Shown: positions 49,801 through 59,884, counted from the stretch's first letter. The stretch: DNA of 64,000 nt from Ariolimax columbianus (GCA_036924085.1 JAVGWX010000011.1:38416970-38480969), one strand, 5' to 3'. Notes: a model not told the origin generated them from the sequence alone. Numbers and translations: made by a program.

Positions 49801-52800
49801 TCCTTCTTTAAAGGATAAATGATAATCAAATTTTCCAAACTGATGGTTGGTATGTGCTGTTTACATCAGAAGTGACATGCGCATCATACATATGTTCACT
49901 TGGTGCAGTTAGGTCCGGTTTCATTTGAACACGCCTCGTAGTTTACATCTTGACTGCGAAATTTGCACCTTCTCAACATGTATGACTTCAGCAGACATTG
50001 AGTACCGAGTTAGCCTTCTCTCTTCGATCCTTTCTCCTTAGCCAGTCTGCCCTGTTGCAGCCTGATATCCAGTATCATCACGTAGAGGTTGAGAAGGGTC
50101 TTGGTAGTTCTGGTTGACTGGCCTTGACGCTAGCAGCCAACTATGGGTGCTGACCGCTGCAACTCATGCACTGCTCAGCATCTTGATCCTGATTCCTGGT
50201 ATTCAAATAGGGGTATGCCTGCTACCAGGAACAGATGTCTGTCAGTAGAATGTCCAGCAGTTTACTAGGCCTAGGGGAAGGTAGGGTGCATGCTGGGTAG
50301 TGATTTAATTACTTTTAGAATTTTGCCTGAGCAGCGGTTAAGAACCTAACTGTTATTCTGATCTGCCAAGGTTTTTTTTTTCTTTTTTACATGCAGTGTT
50401 TACATGGGATCGCCTAGTTCATTTCTTCAATCTCAAATATGACCAGATGCTGATTCATCTCCCTTGAGAATAGGTGAGCTTAAAACTTGGATTTTAACTC
50501 CACATTTCACTAATCCATTTCTTGAGGGAACGCCTTTACCTCTTAGCTATTGTGACCTCCAGAGGTTTCATCTGATAAAGTTGAAGTAAAACATGGAGAA
50601 AAATGGAAATATGCATTGACTGGTGCCAAAAATACAGCACGGTGAAAGAGCTGACAGCAGCTAGCAACTCTTAGCTGGCTGCTTGCATCATGGTCAGTGA
50701 TAAACTGACCAAGACGCTATTCCACCTCCAAGTGACGACCAACCCTGGAAAAAGACTGCAACCATGCAGCATGGCTAAGATATTAGGGATTGATGAAGGG
50801 GAAAAAAAAAAACCCCCACGATGGGATACAGACCAGCGGACATTGCACCTCTGCGACAATTTTCCAGATGGCGTGGAATGCCAGACATACCATCACTAAA
50901 GATGGGCTGGCAAAACTGACGGAAGAATGAGATAACCGATCCAGATAAATATGATATGTCCCTGAAGTGACGATCCTGGGACACCGAGAACACTGGACTG
51001 CCTATCTTCAGGAACCCTCAAAAGATGCACCCATAACCCCCCCCACATGATGCCCCGAAGACAACAGACTTTATACGAGATTGGACTCCGCCTCAACAAT
51101 TGAGGACGTGTGCTTTTGCCTGGGAGGCATTGGGCTGTTAAGAGCTGCCAGCTCACAGCTAAAAGGATTATATCATCATCATATTGTCAACGAACACAAG
51201 ACATACCACTACTTCTGTCCACATAAAGTTTGGGTATTGGTACTGAAACTCATCAATGAAATCGTCGTAGTGCAGCTGGAATAGCTTATTTGCAGAGTCC
51301 TCCTTGTAGTTCATCACAGTGAAATGCTTCTCATAGTCATCCAGTTGGTCCAAAGAGAATGGTCTGGAAACGGAAGGTACCAGCATGTCATTAAGAAAAA
51401 TACAACTGTCGCACATAATTTTTTCCATTGCTGGGGTAGTCTAAGGGTTTTTAATTTAAAGGCTGATGACTACAGGCCGCCTCACCACTGCTGTCTCTGC
51501 ATCATGTGCTGGCTATGTTGATTATTTCAACCCGAACAGAAAAACATATGCCTTACCATGGATTCAATCTGCTGCCCTCCTTGGCAGGCAGGCATCATAA
51601 CCATTCAGCCATGCGCTCTTCCTGATGTCATGTGATTAAGGTGGGTTGTGCATGGGGCTGGCAATATCAACATGTAAAAGCTATCATACTATTAATTCTC
51701 ATGCGTCATTTGTTGATCAACAGTAATTTGATTGGGTGATCGAATCACATGATTCTCACTTAGTGCCGAGTCCAGGGTTCCAGATAGGAGTCAAAGATGC
51801 AGCAGTGAATCAGCTGTCAGCAGCTGGCGATTCATAGTTTACTTGCATTAAGGTCAGTGAATCATTGCTAACCAAGACTACTGTCTTCCAAGCAGAACCC
51901 CTGGAAACAGACTGCAACCATGCAGCCAGGGCCAAAAGATTAGGTATTGGAGAGGGAAGGCAAACATGGTCCCTAAAATGCCTTTTTGAAATCGGAATGT
52001 GTCGGGCAGATATCGCAGCCTCACTGTAAACTGCATGATTGCAGCCGTTTCCAGCGCCGTCACGAGGAGACAAAATATTGTCTTCGCCAGCTATGGTTCA
52101 GTGATGCAAACAGCCAGCTATGATTCTCTGGTTATTCAACTCATTCACTGCTGCATTGTATTTCTCTATCTACTCTTGGCAAACATGTGAACCGTTTCGT
52201 TAAGTTATACTTGTCAGGTGGATGTAGCTCGCCACTTCTCTGTAAGAAATGTACCGGCCTCTTCATTGCCACAAATATTGATATTCCAAAATATATCAAA
52301 TTTGTGTCTCTACTATTAATTTGAATCTCCTGAGTATCTATTTGAGACAACATTACTTAACATTCAATATCACAATGGAGACCGTGGCAAATGACTTCAA
52401 CCATGAAATGGTATTCTGGAACCTCTTTAATGAGGACCGTAATCGTTATTGACTCTCAATCCTTGCTCCAAAGGCAACAAAAGAGCTAGCTGTGACAGAG
52501 GCCTTGAACCTCCGGCAAATTGTGTGGTTCTACTTTCCTAGCCATGCTGGGGTTTGTGGGAATGAAATAACTGACATCCTGACCTCATGGACACCCGTAG
52601 TGGGGACATAGGCATTGGATTTAAGTGACATTTTGAAGTCGACCAACAACTGCCTTTTGGATGAAGATGCTGCCGTCAATGAACCAGCGATCCACAGATT
52701 GCAGGATTTTGAAATCACACGGGTGGAGCAAGAGTCTGACCAGAGTACATCTTAACAGAATCAAGATCAAAATCAATTTAGGGATGAAGTTGCATGGTGG

Positions 52801-55800
52801 ATGATCTGATAGTCGGCGACATAGCTGGATGCTTGCATCAGGGTCAGCGAACCAAAGCTGACCAAGACTATTCCGCCACATGGCAGCGAGGCTGCACTAG
52901 TGTAGTGTGGCCAAGATAAGGATGGAAGAGGGAACGCAAACCTGGTCTCACAAATATGCAGCTGAAACGGGATGTGTCAGGTTATAAGGCAGTCATGCCG
53001 CAAACGATGTGACACGCCAATGACTTTTTCAGGATGAATGCCAACCTTTTCAGGATCAATGCTAACCTTTTCAGGATGAATGCAGACTTTCTTAGGATTG
53101 ACTTAACATTTTCAGGATTAATACTAACCTTTTCATTTAGGATGAATGTCAACTTTTTTTTTAAAATGATGAATGACCGTAATGAACGCAGAAGAAGAAA
53201 TTCTTTGTTGTTTAATGTCTACAATGAGTATGACTAGTCTCTTGTGCGCCCAGAAAAGGGAGTTTAAGTGGCGGGTTGTAGTAGCTATTCACACATTCCG
53301 CACATTGCTGATTAAGGTGGTATTTAGTCCTCCAGGCTGTTGTGCTATGCTCTTCATCTGCGTGTCACTACTACGAGGATCACATCAATCCACAACTTGT
53401 CAGCCAGGCTGCCTTGAAAACAGCCTGTTTCCAGGGAATGCTACATGGAGGATAAATAGTGGTCTCAGACAGTATGTGGTGCCTCCTGACTGGACTGGTC
53501 TCAGTTCCCCATTCATGTAAAGGAACTGCTAGTTCCCCATTCATGTAAAGGAACTGCTAGTTCCCTTTCATGTAAAGGAACTGCTAGTTCCCCATTCATG
53601 TAAAGGAACTGCTACAGTTCAGTTTTAAATTACCTAAACTAATTATCAAATAAATACAATGTAACATTCTATAATTTTCTGTGAGTGCTTTTAACCACAT
53701 AATCTACTTGGTACCCGGTGTATATTTTGCTCCTTTGTTTAAACTCTCCTACTCTCCTGCTCACTTGTTAAACTGTCTCCCCCTTGTGATCACTAGTACT
53801 TCCCATGATGGATAGCAGGAATACAGTTGGATGTACAGAATGGTGACAGTAAATGTAGGACAGGCATTACAGGAAGAAATGAGATTACTCACATGTTGAA
53901 GGAAGAAATTACTAGATGAGAAAGATAACATACAATCAAGATTACAGGACAAGGGTGAAATGATAGGATTATAGGAAAAAAAAATTTTGGAAACGATTAT
54001 ACTAAAATGTGATATGGTAGAAAAGGATTATTCGAAAAGGATAAAATGATAGGATTATAGGAAAAGGATGACATGAGAGAAGGATTATACGAAAAGGATG
54101 AAAGAATTATAAGAAAAGGATAAATGAGAAGGATTATAGGAAAATTATGAAATAAGGATTATAGGAAAACAATGAAATACAGATTATCAATGACATACAG
54201 ATTATAGGGAAAATATGGATTTTAGGAAAATAATGAAAGAATTATAAGAAAAGGATTTTGTTTTGTTTTTTGTGTCACTTTATTTCTCTATTTCCCAAGG
54301 CGGTGTGTGTTGCACTACAGTTTTTAATTTGCGGCTGTCTGCCCAGAGCATTGGACTTCGGCATGCATTTTACGTAAGAGTCTGCTTCCTCCTGCATTTT
54401 GTAAGGGTTTGTTTCCCCGGGGTAACGGCTGGTGCTGTGATGGGAATTGATCCCAGCACCTTCAGAATGTGAGCCGTGTCACTTAACCACTAGCCCACGC
54501 CATCCCCTCGAAGAAAAGGATGAAATGAAAAGGATTATAGGAAAACGAAGTATGGATTATAAGAAACATGAAGTAAGGATTTTAGGTAATGGATGAAATA
54601 AGAAAAAGGTTATAGGAAAAGAAAGAAAGATAAGGAATATTTGAAAATGATTAATTAAGGATTCCAGAAAAATATGAAATGAGGATTATAGAAAAATGAT
54701 AGAGAAGGATTATAGGAAAATGATTAAATAAAAATTACAGGAAAAAGATGAAGTAAGGACTTTAGGTAATGGATGAAATAGGAAAAAGGTTATAGGAAAA
54801 GAATGAAATGAGAATAATTATAGTGAAAGGATGAAAAGGAAGAATCATATGAACACATGGGAAAAGCATCAAATTAGAGAATAATTACAGGATAAGCAAT
54901 GAAGAATTAAAAACAGAGAGAGTGAAGGGAGATCAAAGAGAGTAAAGGGAGATCAAAGAGAGTAAAGGGAGATCAGAGAGAGTGAAGGGAGATCAAAGAG
55001 AGTAAAGGGAGATCAGAGAGAGTGAAGGGAGATCAGAGAGAGTGAAGGGAGATCAGAGAGAGTAAAGGGAGATCAGAGAGAGTGAAGGGAGATCAGAGAG
55101 AGTGAAGGGAGATCAGAGAGAGTAAAGGGAGATCAGAGAGAGTAAAGGGAGATCAGAGAGAGTAAAGGGAGATCAGAGAGAGTAAAGGGAGATCAGAGAG
55201 AGTAAAGGGAGATCAGAGAGAGTAAAGGGAGATCAGAGAGAGTAAAGGGAGATCAGAGAGAGTAAAGGGAGATCAGAGAGAGTAAAGGGAGATCAGAGAG
55301 AGTAAAGGGAGATCAGAGAGAGTGAAGGGAGATCAGAGAGAGTGAAGGGAGATCAGAGAGAGTGAAGGGAGATCAGAGAGAGTAAAGGGAGATCAGAGAG
55401 AGTAAAGGGAGATCAGAGAGAGTAAAGGGAGATCAGAGAGAGTAAAGGGAGATCAGAGAGAGTAAAGGGAGATCAGAGAGAGTAAAGGGAGATCAGAGAG
55501 AGTAAAGGGAGATCAGAGAGAGTAAAGGGAGATCAGAGAGAGTGAAGGGAGATCAGAGAGAGTGAAGGGAGATCAGAGAGAGTGAAGGGAGATCAGAGAG
55601 AGTGAAGGGAGATCAGAGAGAGTGAAGGGAGATCAGAGAGAGTGAAGGGAGATCAGAGAGAGTGAAGGGAGATCAGAGAGAGTGAAGGGAGATCAGAGAG
55701 AGTGAAGGGAGATCAGAGAGAGTGAAGGGAGATCAGAGAGAGTGAAGGGAGATCAGAGAGAGTGAAGGGAGATCCGAGAGAGTGAAGGGAGATCCGAGAG

Positions 55801-57080
55801 AGTGAAGGGAGATCCGAGAGAGTGAAGGGAGATCCGAGAGAGTGAAGGGAGATCCGAGAGAGTGAAGGGAGATCCGAGAGAGTGAAGGGAGATCCGAGAG
55901 AGTGAAGGGAGATCCGAGAGAGTGAAGGGAGATCCGAGAGAGTGAAGGGAGATCAGAGAGAGTGAAGGGAGATCAGAGAGAGTGAAGGGAGATCAGAGAG
56001 AGTGAAGGGAGATCAGAGAGAGTGAAGGGAGATCAGAGAGAGTGAAGGGAGATCAGAGAGAGTGAAGGGAGATCAGAGAGAGTGAAGGGAGATCAGAGAG
56101 TGAAGGGAGATCAGAGAGAGTGAAGGGAGATCAGAGTGAAGGGAGATCAGAGTGAAGGGAGATCAGAGTGAAGGGAGATCAGAGTGAAGGGAGATCAGAG
56201 TGAGTGAAGGGAGATCAGAGTGAGTGAAGGGAGATCAGAGTGAGTGAAGGGAGATCAGAGTGAGTATAGGGAGATCAGAGTGAGTATAGGGAGATCAGAG
56301 TGAGTATAGGGAGATCAGAGTGAGTATAGGGAGATCAGAGTGAGTATAGGGAGATCAGAGTGAGTATAGGGAGATCAGAGTGAGTATAGGGAGATCAGAG
56401 TGAGATCAGAGTGAGTATAGGGAGATCAGAGTGAGTATAGGGAGATCAGAGTGAGTATAGGGAGATCAGAGTGAGTATAGGGAGATCAGAGTGAGTATAG
56501 GGAGATCAGAGTGAGTATAGGGAGATCAGAGTGAGTATAGGGAGATCAGAGTGAGTATAGGGAGATCAGAGTGAGTATAGGGAGATCAGAGTGAGTATAG
56601 GGAGATCAGAGTGAGTATAGGGAGATCAGAGTGAGATCAGAGTGAGTATAGGGAGATCAGAGTGAGTATAGGGAGATCAGAGTGAGTATAGGGAGATCAG
56701 AGTGAGTATAGGGAGATCAGAGTGAGTATAGGGAGATCAGAGTGAGTATAGGGAGATCAGAGTGAGTATAGGGAGATCAGAGTGAGTATAGGGAGATCAA
56801 AGTGAGTTTAAGAAGAACGAGAGTGAGCAGAAAATAAAATTGAGAGATAAAAATGACATGTACGAGATGAATGACTACGTAAGAGATTATGAATACATGT
56901 GAGGCTTGTGAATGATAATACATACTTGTTTGAAAACCTTAGAAAGAACACCTCATAAGCAAACAGCTGTAAAGGCTCAACACTGGTCAGAAGAACGATG
57001 AAGCGCAGATCAAATTTCACATGGCAGCCAATGTCTGAACGGTAGAACAGGACAGGATTTTCTACATACTTGCAAGCAAC
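46694..57080 (-). CDS. TTLL12: Tubulin-tyrosine-ligase-like protein 12, last four exons
   Basis: Exons in transcript order: 57080-56926, 51363-51207, 49212-49074 and 46842-46694 (stop TGA 46696-46694). The phases (0 to 2, 2 to 0, 0 to 1, 1 to stop) agree at all three junctions. The 198-residue product follows the TTL-like domain of TTLL12: VLFYRSDIGCHVKFDLRFIV, FLRFSNK/PFSLDQLDDYEK, HFTVMNYKED, then ICPSPQSRAMYAVDLLLAWD and QPKICEVNFGPDCARACKYH. The E and N of CEVNFGPD match ATP-grasp Mg-binding positions. TTLL12 joins a SET-like and a TTL-like domain, and no robust ligase activity has been shown for it. Upstream exons are not visible to 64 kb. Introns hold a 1.9-kb minisatellite and many TEs. 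Confidence 0.93.
46873..47966 (+). mobile_element. CR1-like LINE, internal RT segment
   Basis: Close to 34045-34990: LDRPxxx, GLKVDKCPGQDGIHPKLLFE, GIVPRDWKDAGVIPLFKKG, FTNLLEFMKDVTKMIDKREP, VDIIYLDFAKAFERV and the IRKIDKERGLGVIIDHTGKA segment to EVIVKLY. It is cut at both ends and lacks the C-terminus and 3' tail. At 47966 it abuts SINE-A. It lies antisense to TTLL12 in its last intron. Confidence 0.9.
47966..48128 (-). mobile_element. SINE-A 5' part
   Basis: The minus strand shows GAGCTGAAAGCAGTGAAAGG, TGACTGCTTGCATCAGGGTC, GATGGCACTGGAAACAGGCT and GCTAACAGAATAGGAATC. The 3' half is absent. Confidence 0.75.
48129..48484. other. Intronic sequence, nothing recognised
   Basis: Contains a T-then-A homopolymer pair near 48250-48280. 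No gene. Confidence 0.4.
48485..48898 (+). repeat. Repeat Z copy, full
   Basis: AGTTTAGTTTATTCAAATAG, GTTTGTGCTTTGTTTTGATA, ATCTCAGTAACTAACACACA, CAACAAAAACAATAACACCA and AAGTGACATGCTGAAAATAA, ending GTGTGGCTTGGTAAAGGTTG. Confidence 0.8.
49074..49212 (-). CDS. TTLL12: TTLL12 exon
   Basis: 139 bp. Acceptor GTCTTTGTCAG and donor CAG/GTAATA (phase 1). Encodes NDIFRTLKELFEAAVVFPPP to LLLAWDVNSSG. Confidence 0.92.
49370..50195 (-). mobile_element. SINE-B copy, interrupted by a mariner MITE
   Basis: The two halves are 49370-49451 and 49939-50195. Removing the MITE and one TA gives GAATGTAGTTTACATCTTGA, in line with the SINE-B at 24234-24270. The minus sense includes GAGCTACCAGGAATCAGG-like and GTAGTTGGTACCGGAAG-like segments, with a GAAGAAT tail remnant. 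Confidence 0.8.
49450..49940 (+). mobile_element. Mariner-derived MITE with long terminal inverted repeats
   Basis: 487 bases (49452-49938) between TA dinucleotides. The terminal inverted repeats start TACAAGGCGTGTTCAAATAA at the left and, reversed, TACGAGGCGTGTTCAAATGA at the right, with 58 of 65 bases identical by eye and weaker similarity beyond. The interior keeps the mariner N-terminus (QRAVIRFLTAEGC, HHRMQAVYGDKSV), with stops, then loses the rest of the transposase. A deletion derivative that needs a partner transposase. Confidence 0.9.
50196..50635. other. Intronic sequence, nothing recognised
   Basis: No supported gene or repeat. Confidence 0.4.
50636..50802 (+). mobile_element. SINE-A 5' part
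   Basis: GTGAAAGAGCTGACAGCAGC, GGCTGCTTGCATCATGGTCA, GACTGCAACCATGCAGCATG and GGCTAAGATATTAGGGATTG. It breaks into an A tract at 50804. Confidence 0.8.
50805..51035 (+). mobile_element. RNH-LINE 1 5' region fragment
   Basis: GACCAGCGGACATTGCACCT, GGAATGCCAGACATACCATC, GACGATCCTGGGACACCGAG and CACTGGACTGCCTATCTTC match 28711-28920. A Cys-His pattern in the translation (LHLCDNFPDGVECQTYHH) suggests part of ORF1. Confidence 0.7.
51207..51363 (-). CDS. TTLL12: TTLL12 exon
   Basis: 157 bp. Acceptor CCGTTTCCAG and donor GTG/GTATGT. Encodes PFSLDQLDDYEKHFTVMNYK to YQYPNFMWTEVV. The donor was chosen because the product then matches the family length at the next junction. Confidence 0.9.
51425..51640 (-). 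mobile_element. tRNA-derived SINE
   Basis: On the minus strand, A-box ATGGCTGAATGGTTATGATG (near 51600) and B-box AGATTGAATCCATG (near 51560), then TGTTTTTCTGTTCGGGTTGA and the 3' domain with ACTACCCCAGCAATGG. It lies close to the TTLL12 exon at 51363. Confidence 0.75.
51795..52030 (+). mobile_element. SINE-A copy, plus arm of an inverted pair
   Basis: GCAGCAGTGAATCAGCTGTC to CCTGGAAACAGACTGCAACC, core CAGCCAGGGCCAAAAGATTA, and GGGCAGATATCGCAGCCTCA. Confidence 0.8.
52030..52158 (-). mobile_element. SINE-A 5' part, minus arm of an inverted pair
   Basis: The reverse strand reads GCAGCAGTGAATGAGTTGAA, ATCATAGCTGGCTGTTTGCA and AACCATAGCTGGCGAAGACA. It pairs with the plus copy at 51795. Confidence 0.75.
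52160..52380. other. Intronic sequence, nothing recognised
   Basis: No supported feature. Confidence 0.35.
52380..52775 (+). mobile_element. RNH-LINE fragment, end of RNase H domain
   Basis: The plus frame reads QIVWFYFPSHAGVCGNEITD, the WxPSHxGxxGNExAD motif of LINE RNase H, then ALDLSDILKSTNN and IHRLQDFEITRVEQESDQST. It belongs to a family distinct from RNH-LINE 1 and 2. Confidence 0.7.
52795..53185 (+). mobile_element. SINE-A copy with expanded 3' end
   Basis: AGCTGGATGCTTGCATCAGG, CCAAAGCTGACCAAGACTAT, GGGATGTGTCAGGTTATAAG and a CTTTTTCAGGATGAATGCC end. That end is amplified as about six 18-20-base repeats (53025-53135) before GCAGAAGAAGAAATT. Confidence 0.8.
53190..53518 (-). mobile_element. 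SINE-C copy
   Basis: Minus sense: core CCTGGAAACAGGCTGTTTTC and CAGCCTGGCTGACAAG, then AAACTCCCTTTTCTGGGCGC and CTCATTGTAGACATTAAACA. Its tail abuts the SINE-A tail, so the two are tail to tail. Confidence 0.85.
53520..53625 (+). repeat. 28-bp tandem repeat, four copies
   Basis: Unit AGTTCCCCATTCATGTAAAG plus GAACTGCT. Each unit contains AGTTCC and GGAACT as inverted arms. Confidence 0.9.
53935..54242 (+). repeat. Degenerate tandem array, purine-rich
   Basis: Repeats of about 20-27 bases built on AGGATTATAGGAAAAGGATG and AAATGAG. Interrupted by a tRNA-SINE and continued at 54510-54905. Confidence 0.85.
54243..54512 (-). mobile_element. tRNA-derived SINE inserted in the tandem array
   Basis: On the minus strand, A-box GTGGGCTAGTGGTTAAGTGA (near 54480-54500) and B-box CTGGGATCAATTCCC (54442-54456). 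The body is CCGTTACCCCGGGGAAACAA to CGCCTTGGGAAATAGAGAAA. AAGAAAAGGAT flanks both sides (54248-54258 and 54513-54523), a likely target-site duplication. Confidence 0.8.
54510..54905 (+). repeat. Degenerate tandem array, continued
   Basis: Same unit as 53935-54242. A 45-base stretch with GGTAATGGATGAAATA GGAAAAAGGTTATAGG recurs at 54580-54625 and 54762-54810, indicating local higher-order duplication. Confidence 0.8.
54914..56806 (+). repeat. 20-bp minisatellite, about 1.9 kb, about 94 units
   Basis: The unit AGAGAGTRAAGGGAGATCAG is nearly uniform to 56095. Variant blocks are GTAAAG (to about 55310 and 55380-55540, mixed), GTGAAG (rest), GATCCGAG (55770-55945), then 16-18-base shortened units (56095-56200), then AGTGAGTATAGGGAGATCAG (56255-56800) with two truncated units. 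The plus strand is strongly purine-biased. It lies in a TTLL12 intron. Confidence 0.95.
56926..57080 (-). CDS. TTLL12: TTLL12 exon, first visible
   Basis: 155 bp. Acceptor GTGACCTGCAG and donor GTATGT (phase 2). Encodes VACKYVENPVLFYRSDIGCH to FFLRFSNK. The minisatellite lies about 120 bases downstream in the intron. Confidence 0.9.
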
Positions 57081-57189
57081 CTGCAGGTCACGGAAGCATT
57101 ACTGAAGCGTGATTCTATAAGCATTTTGAACTAAGCTGGTCATAATGATAGTAATTAATTATGTGGTGGCCTATCTCTTTAAAGCACTT

Positions 57190-57800
57190 GGATGACAATA
57201 CTATATTTGAACCCTTTACAGCTTGTATATTGAAAAGGATTTATCTGGCAAGATAAACGGTTAGCAGTAAGCACGAAAATCAGATTAATGCGTACATTGG
57301 TCCTGTCAATATTCCTCTATGCTTGTGAGACTTGGAAAGTTACTGCTGACCTTCAGTGAATGATACAGGCCTTGGAGATAAAGATGTTTCCGAAGACTTT
57401 TAAACATCTCGTACAAAGATCGAGTTACAAATGAGGAAATACGAGATAGAATTACAACAGCAATAGGGCCTTTTGAAGACCTTAGCAACTATCAAAAGAA
57501 GGAAACACATGGTAAGGTCACATATCAAGATCAAATGGTCTTGCAAATACGATCATGCTTTGAAGGGTGCATGGTAGACGAAGAGGTCGTCCCAAAAAGA
57601 GGTGGGAGGACAACATTAAAAAATTGATCAATCTCCAACCAGAAGAGCAGGCAGCGGTCGTTAACAGAAAAGGGTGGCGTGGGGTTGTGAGGATGTCTTC
57701 ATGTGTGCCCCAACGACCTCACCAGTTACAGGATGACCTGACAGCTTGTATCACTCAGAACCAGCCTCGTGGAAGAAATACATTTCCGGCCGATATCCAC
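57190..57800 (+). mobile_element. LINE G, C-terminal fragment
   Basis: Frames give LVLSIFLYACETWKVTADLQ, RRLLNISYKDRVTNEEIRDR, ITTAIGPFEDL, RRRGRPKKRWEDNIKKLINL and PEEQAAVVNRKGWRGVV, then CVPQRPHQLQDDLT. It is the best-preserved copy of this end. Overlapping frames show small indels. Confidence 0.85.
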
Positions 57801-57804
57801 TTCT

Positions 57805-58145
57805 GAACACATTCGTTATGTTCTGTTAAAGAAAAACTAAAATAAATGTCAAATTTATTCTCATTGCCAAGGTGTGTGTGCTTTTAGGGCCCATTCATCT
57901 CTGTAGTGATCACACTAGGCTTTATTTTACCCCAATAGGAAAGGACCTATGTAACAAGGGTTTGATCCCACGCATCTTTGGTCAAGAAAATTGGTATCGA
58001 ATAGATTGGTCACAATGACACACGACAGGTTGTAGGTCTACCTCGCTCTAATTTATGCTCCCACCTCTACCAGTCTCAAAAATAGGCTATCGTATATTCT
58101 AGGGGCTAACTGGGATTGATCTGGCAAGTCATCAGTGGATTTTCA
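57805..58145. other. No recognised feature
   Basis: No supported gene or repeat. Confidence 0.35.
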
Positions 58146-58149
58146 CCTG

Positions 58150-58815
58150 CTGAAAAATGAAACAAAGGTGGTCACACCTTCCCACGACGTCTAACGACAT
58201 AAGTGGATTGAAGATAGTTTTCCCCATACCAACAACCAGATGCAAAATAATAAAAGTACATTTGAGGTCAGTGCAACTTGAGTCTGAAAATAGAGACAAA
58301 ACACAGGTTATAAAAGCAAAAAGAATGAACAGCAATAGAACTGTGTTGGGAGATATCTTGGTAGAAATAGACATAGGAGGTATAGTTAAAATGGTAAGTT
58401 TAGGATACAGAAGGCAAGAGCTTTCATTGCATTAGGGACCTCGTGGAAATAAAAAAACTTTAAAAAAAACTGACCAATTTGAAAATCTTCCAACTTTGAC
58501 GTAAAGCATGTTCTATTTTATATGGCAATGGAACATGCAGGACAGCAAAGGCACTTACAAAAAGGTACAGAATTTCATCAATGGTTGCCTGCACAACATA
58601 CAGGAGGTGAAAATGGTACAAAAATATCACAAATGTGAAATTGTTGGAAAGAATGACATAAGGACGATACGCTGGTGCTTGATGAAAGAATGAGACATAC
58701 CAAAAGATCATGACATAAGGATGAGACGCTGGTTCTTGATAGGCCACACATTACGGAAACCAGTTGATTACATTACAAGACAGTCTCTGTGCTCTTCAAG
58801 GAGTGGTCAGGTTTT
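58150..58815 (+). mobile_element. LINE K, C-terminal fragment
   Basis: 58240-58400 gives KTQVIKAKRMNSNRTVLGDI, the thumb region. 58500-58800 gives KKVQNFINGCLHNIQEVKMV, then DIRTIRWCLMKE and RRWFLIGHTLRKP, the C-terminal region of the family seen at 19375-19880. A 40-base GACATAAGGA...CGCTGGT.CTTGAT segment is duplicated at 58645-58735. Confidence 0.65.
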
Positions 58816-59330
58816 TAATTTATTGTAGTTTTGGAAATTGCAAAATAAAATATTAGAGTTTGTATTTCTTGCACAAAGGTATTCGAGCCATTATTTTTTT
58901 GCGGAGATGATGAATTGGAATGTATCTTACATGCTAGAAAACTGACTGCCACAGTTGGGGAATCTAACATTTTCTAACTTTTAGGAGTGCTAGCACATTT
59001 CCACATGGAAGTATTAAAGGCTCAGAATATGGGTGTACAACAAATCGATGAATAGGATGCACTGGAGCAGATGTCTTTGCCCCATATCACTGGTCATCGA
59101 GAAACTCCTGACCTAATACCATTTTTTTGTTGTGTCTGTTTGGTGGTGGTGTCGTCTAAGGGAACAAATCATGGATGATGATAGAGCAAGGAATCTATTG
59201 CAACGAATGTAGGGACAATTGGGCTATCGTTTAGGCGTGAGTCTTGTAACACAAGAGGGCACACATTGAGGGATTGTAATGCAAGAAATTTTACTTGGAC
59301 AGTTTCACTTCATTTTGATGGTAACTGTTT
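58816..59330. other. No recognised feature
   Basis: AT-rich sequence without a supported gene or repeat. Confidence 0.35.
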
Positions 59331-59331
59331 A

Positions 59332-59492
59332 CTGTGAAGAGGCCGTCCCAAAAAGAGATGGGAGGACAACATAAAAGAATAGACCAATCTCCGACCAGAA
59401 GAGTCACAGGAAGCGGCATCTGACAGAAGGGTGACATGGTGTTGTGAGGATGTCTTCATGTGTGCCCCAACGACCTCACAGATTATGTATAT
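59332..59492 (+). mobile_element. LINE G 3' remnant
   Basis: GAAGAGGCCGTCCCAAAAAG, GGGAGGACAACATAAAAGAA, GTGACATGGTGTTGTGAGGA and GTGTGCCCCAACGACCTCAC match 57580-57720. Confidence 0.8.
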
Positions 59493-59884
59493 TTTTAAGT
59501 ATCCAATAAACAGCGTGAAATCAGTGCACATTTAGATGTGAAAGCTGGAAAACGACAATGACTCAAAAATAAACTGATTGCTTTTGAAAATAGATACCAT
59601 AGAAAACTTCAACATCGGCTGGGAAGAATTCAAGACCAATATGCTAATAAGAGAAAACCCAAAATAATGTTTCTAACATCATAAGGAAAACAGTGGACAG
59701 AAGCTTAGAATGAACAGCAACAGACTTCCAATACAGGCAGCTATGTGGGCTCCAGATGCAACAAAGGGGGGGGAAGACCAAAAGATAATTGTCCTGCCAT
59801 TCTGCAGGACACTTGTTTATGTCTTATGCGACATGTTTGACACTTAAAGAATATTGAGAGAATAACAAGATATAAACTGTCGTA
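59493..59884. other. No recognised feature
   Basis: Possibly decayed LINE sequence; no motif is secure. Confidence 0.3.

Noticed and set aside
54914..56806. CRISPR array
   Set aside because: The repeats are directly adjacent with no spacers, in an animal intron.
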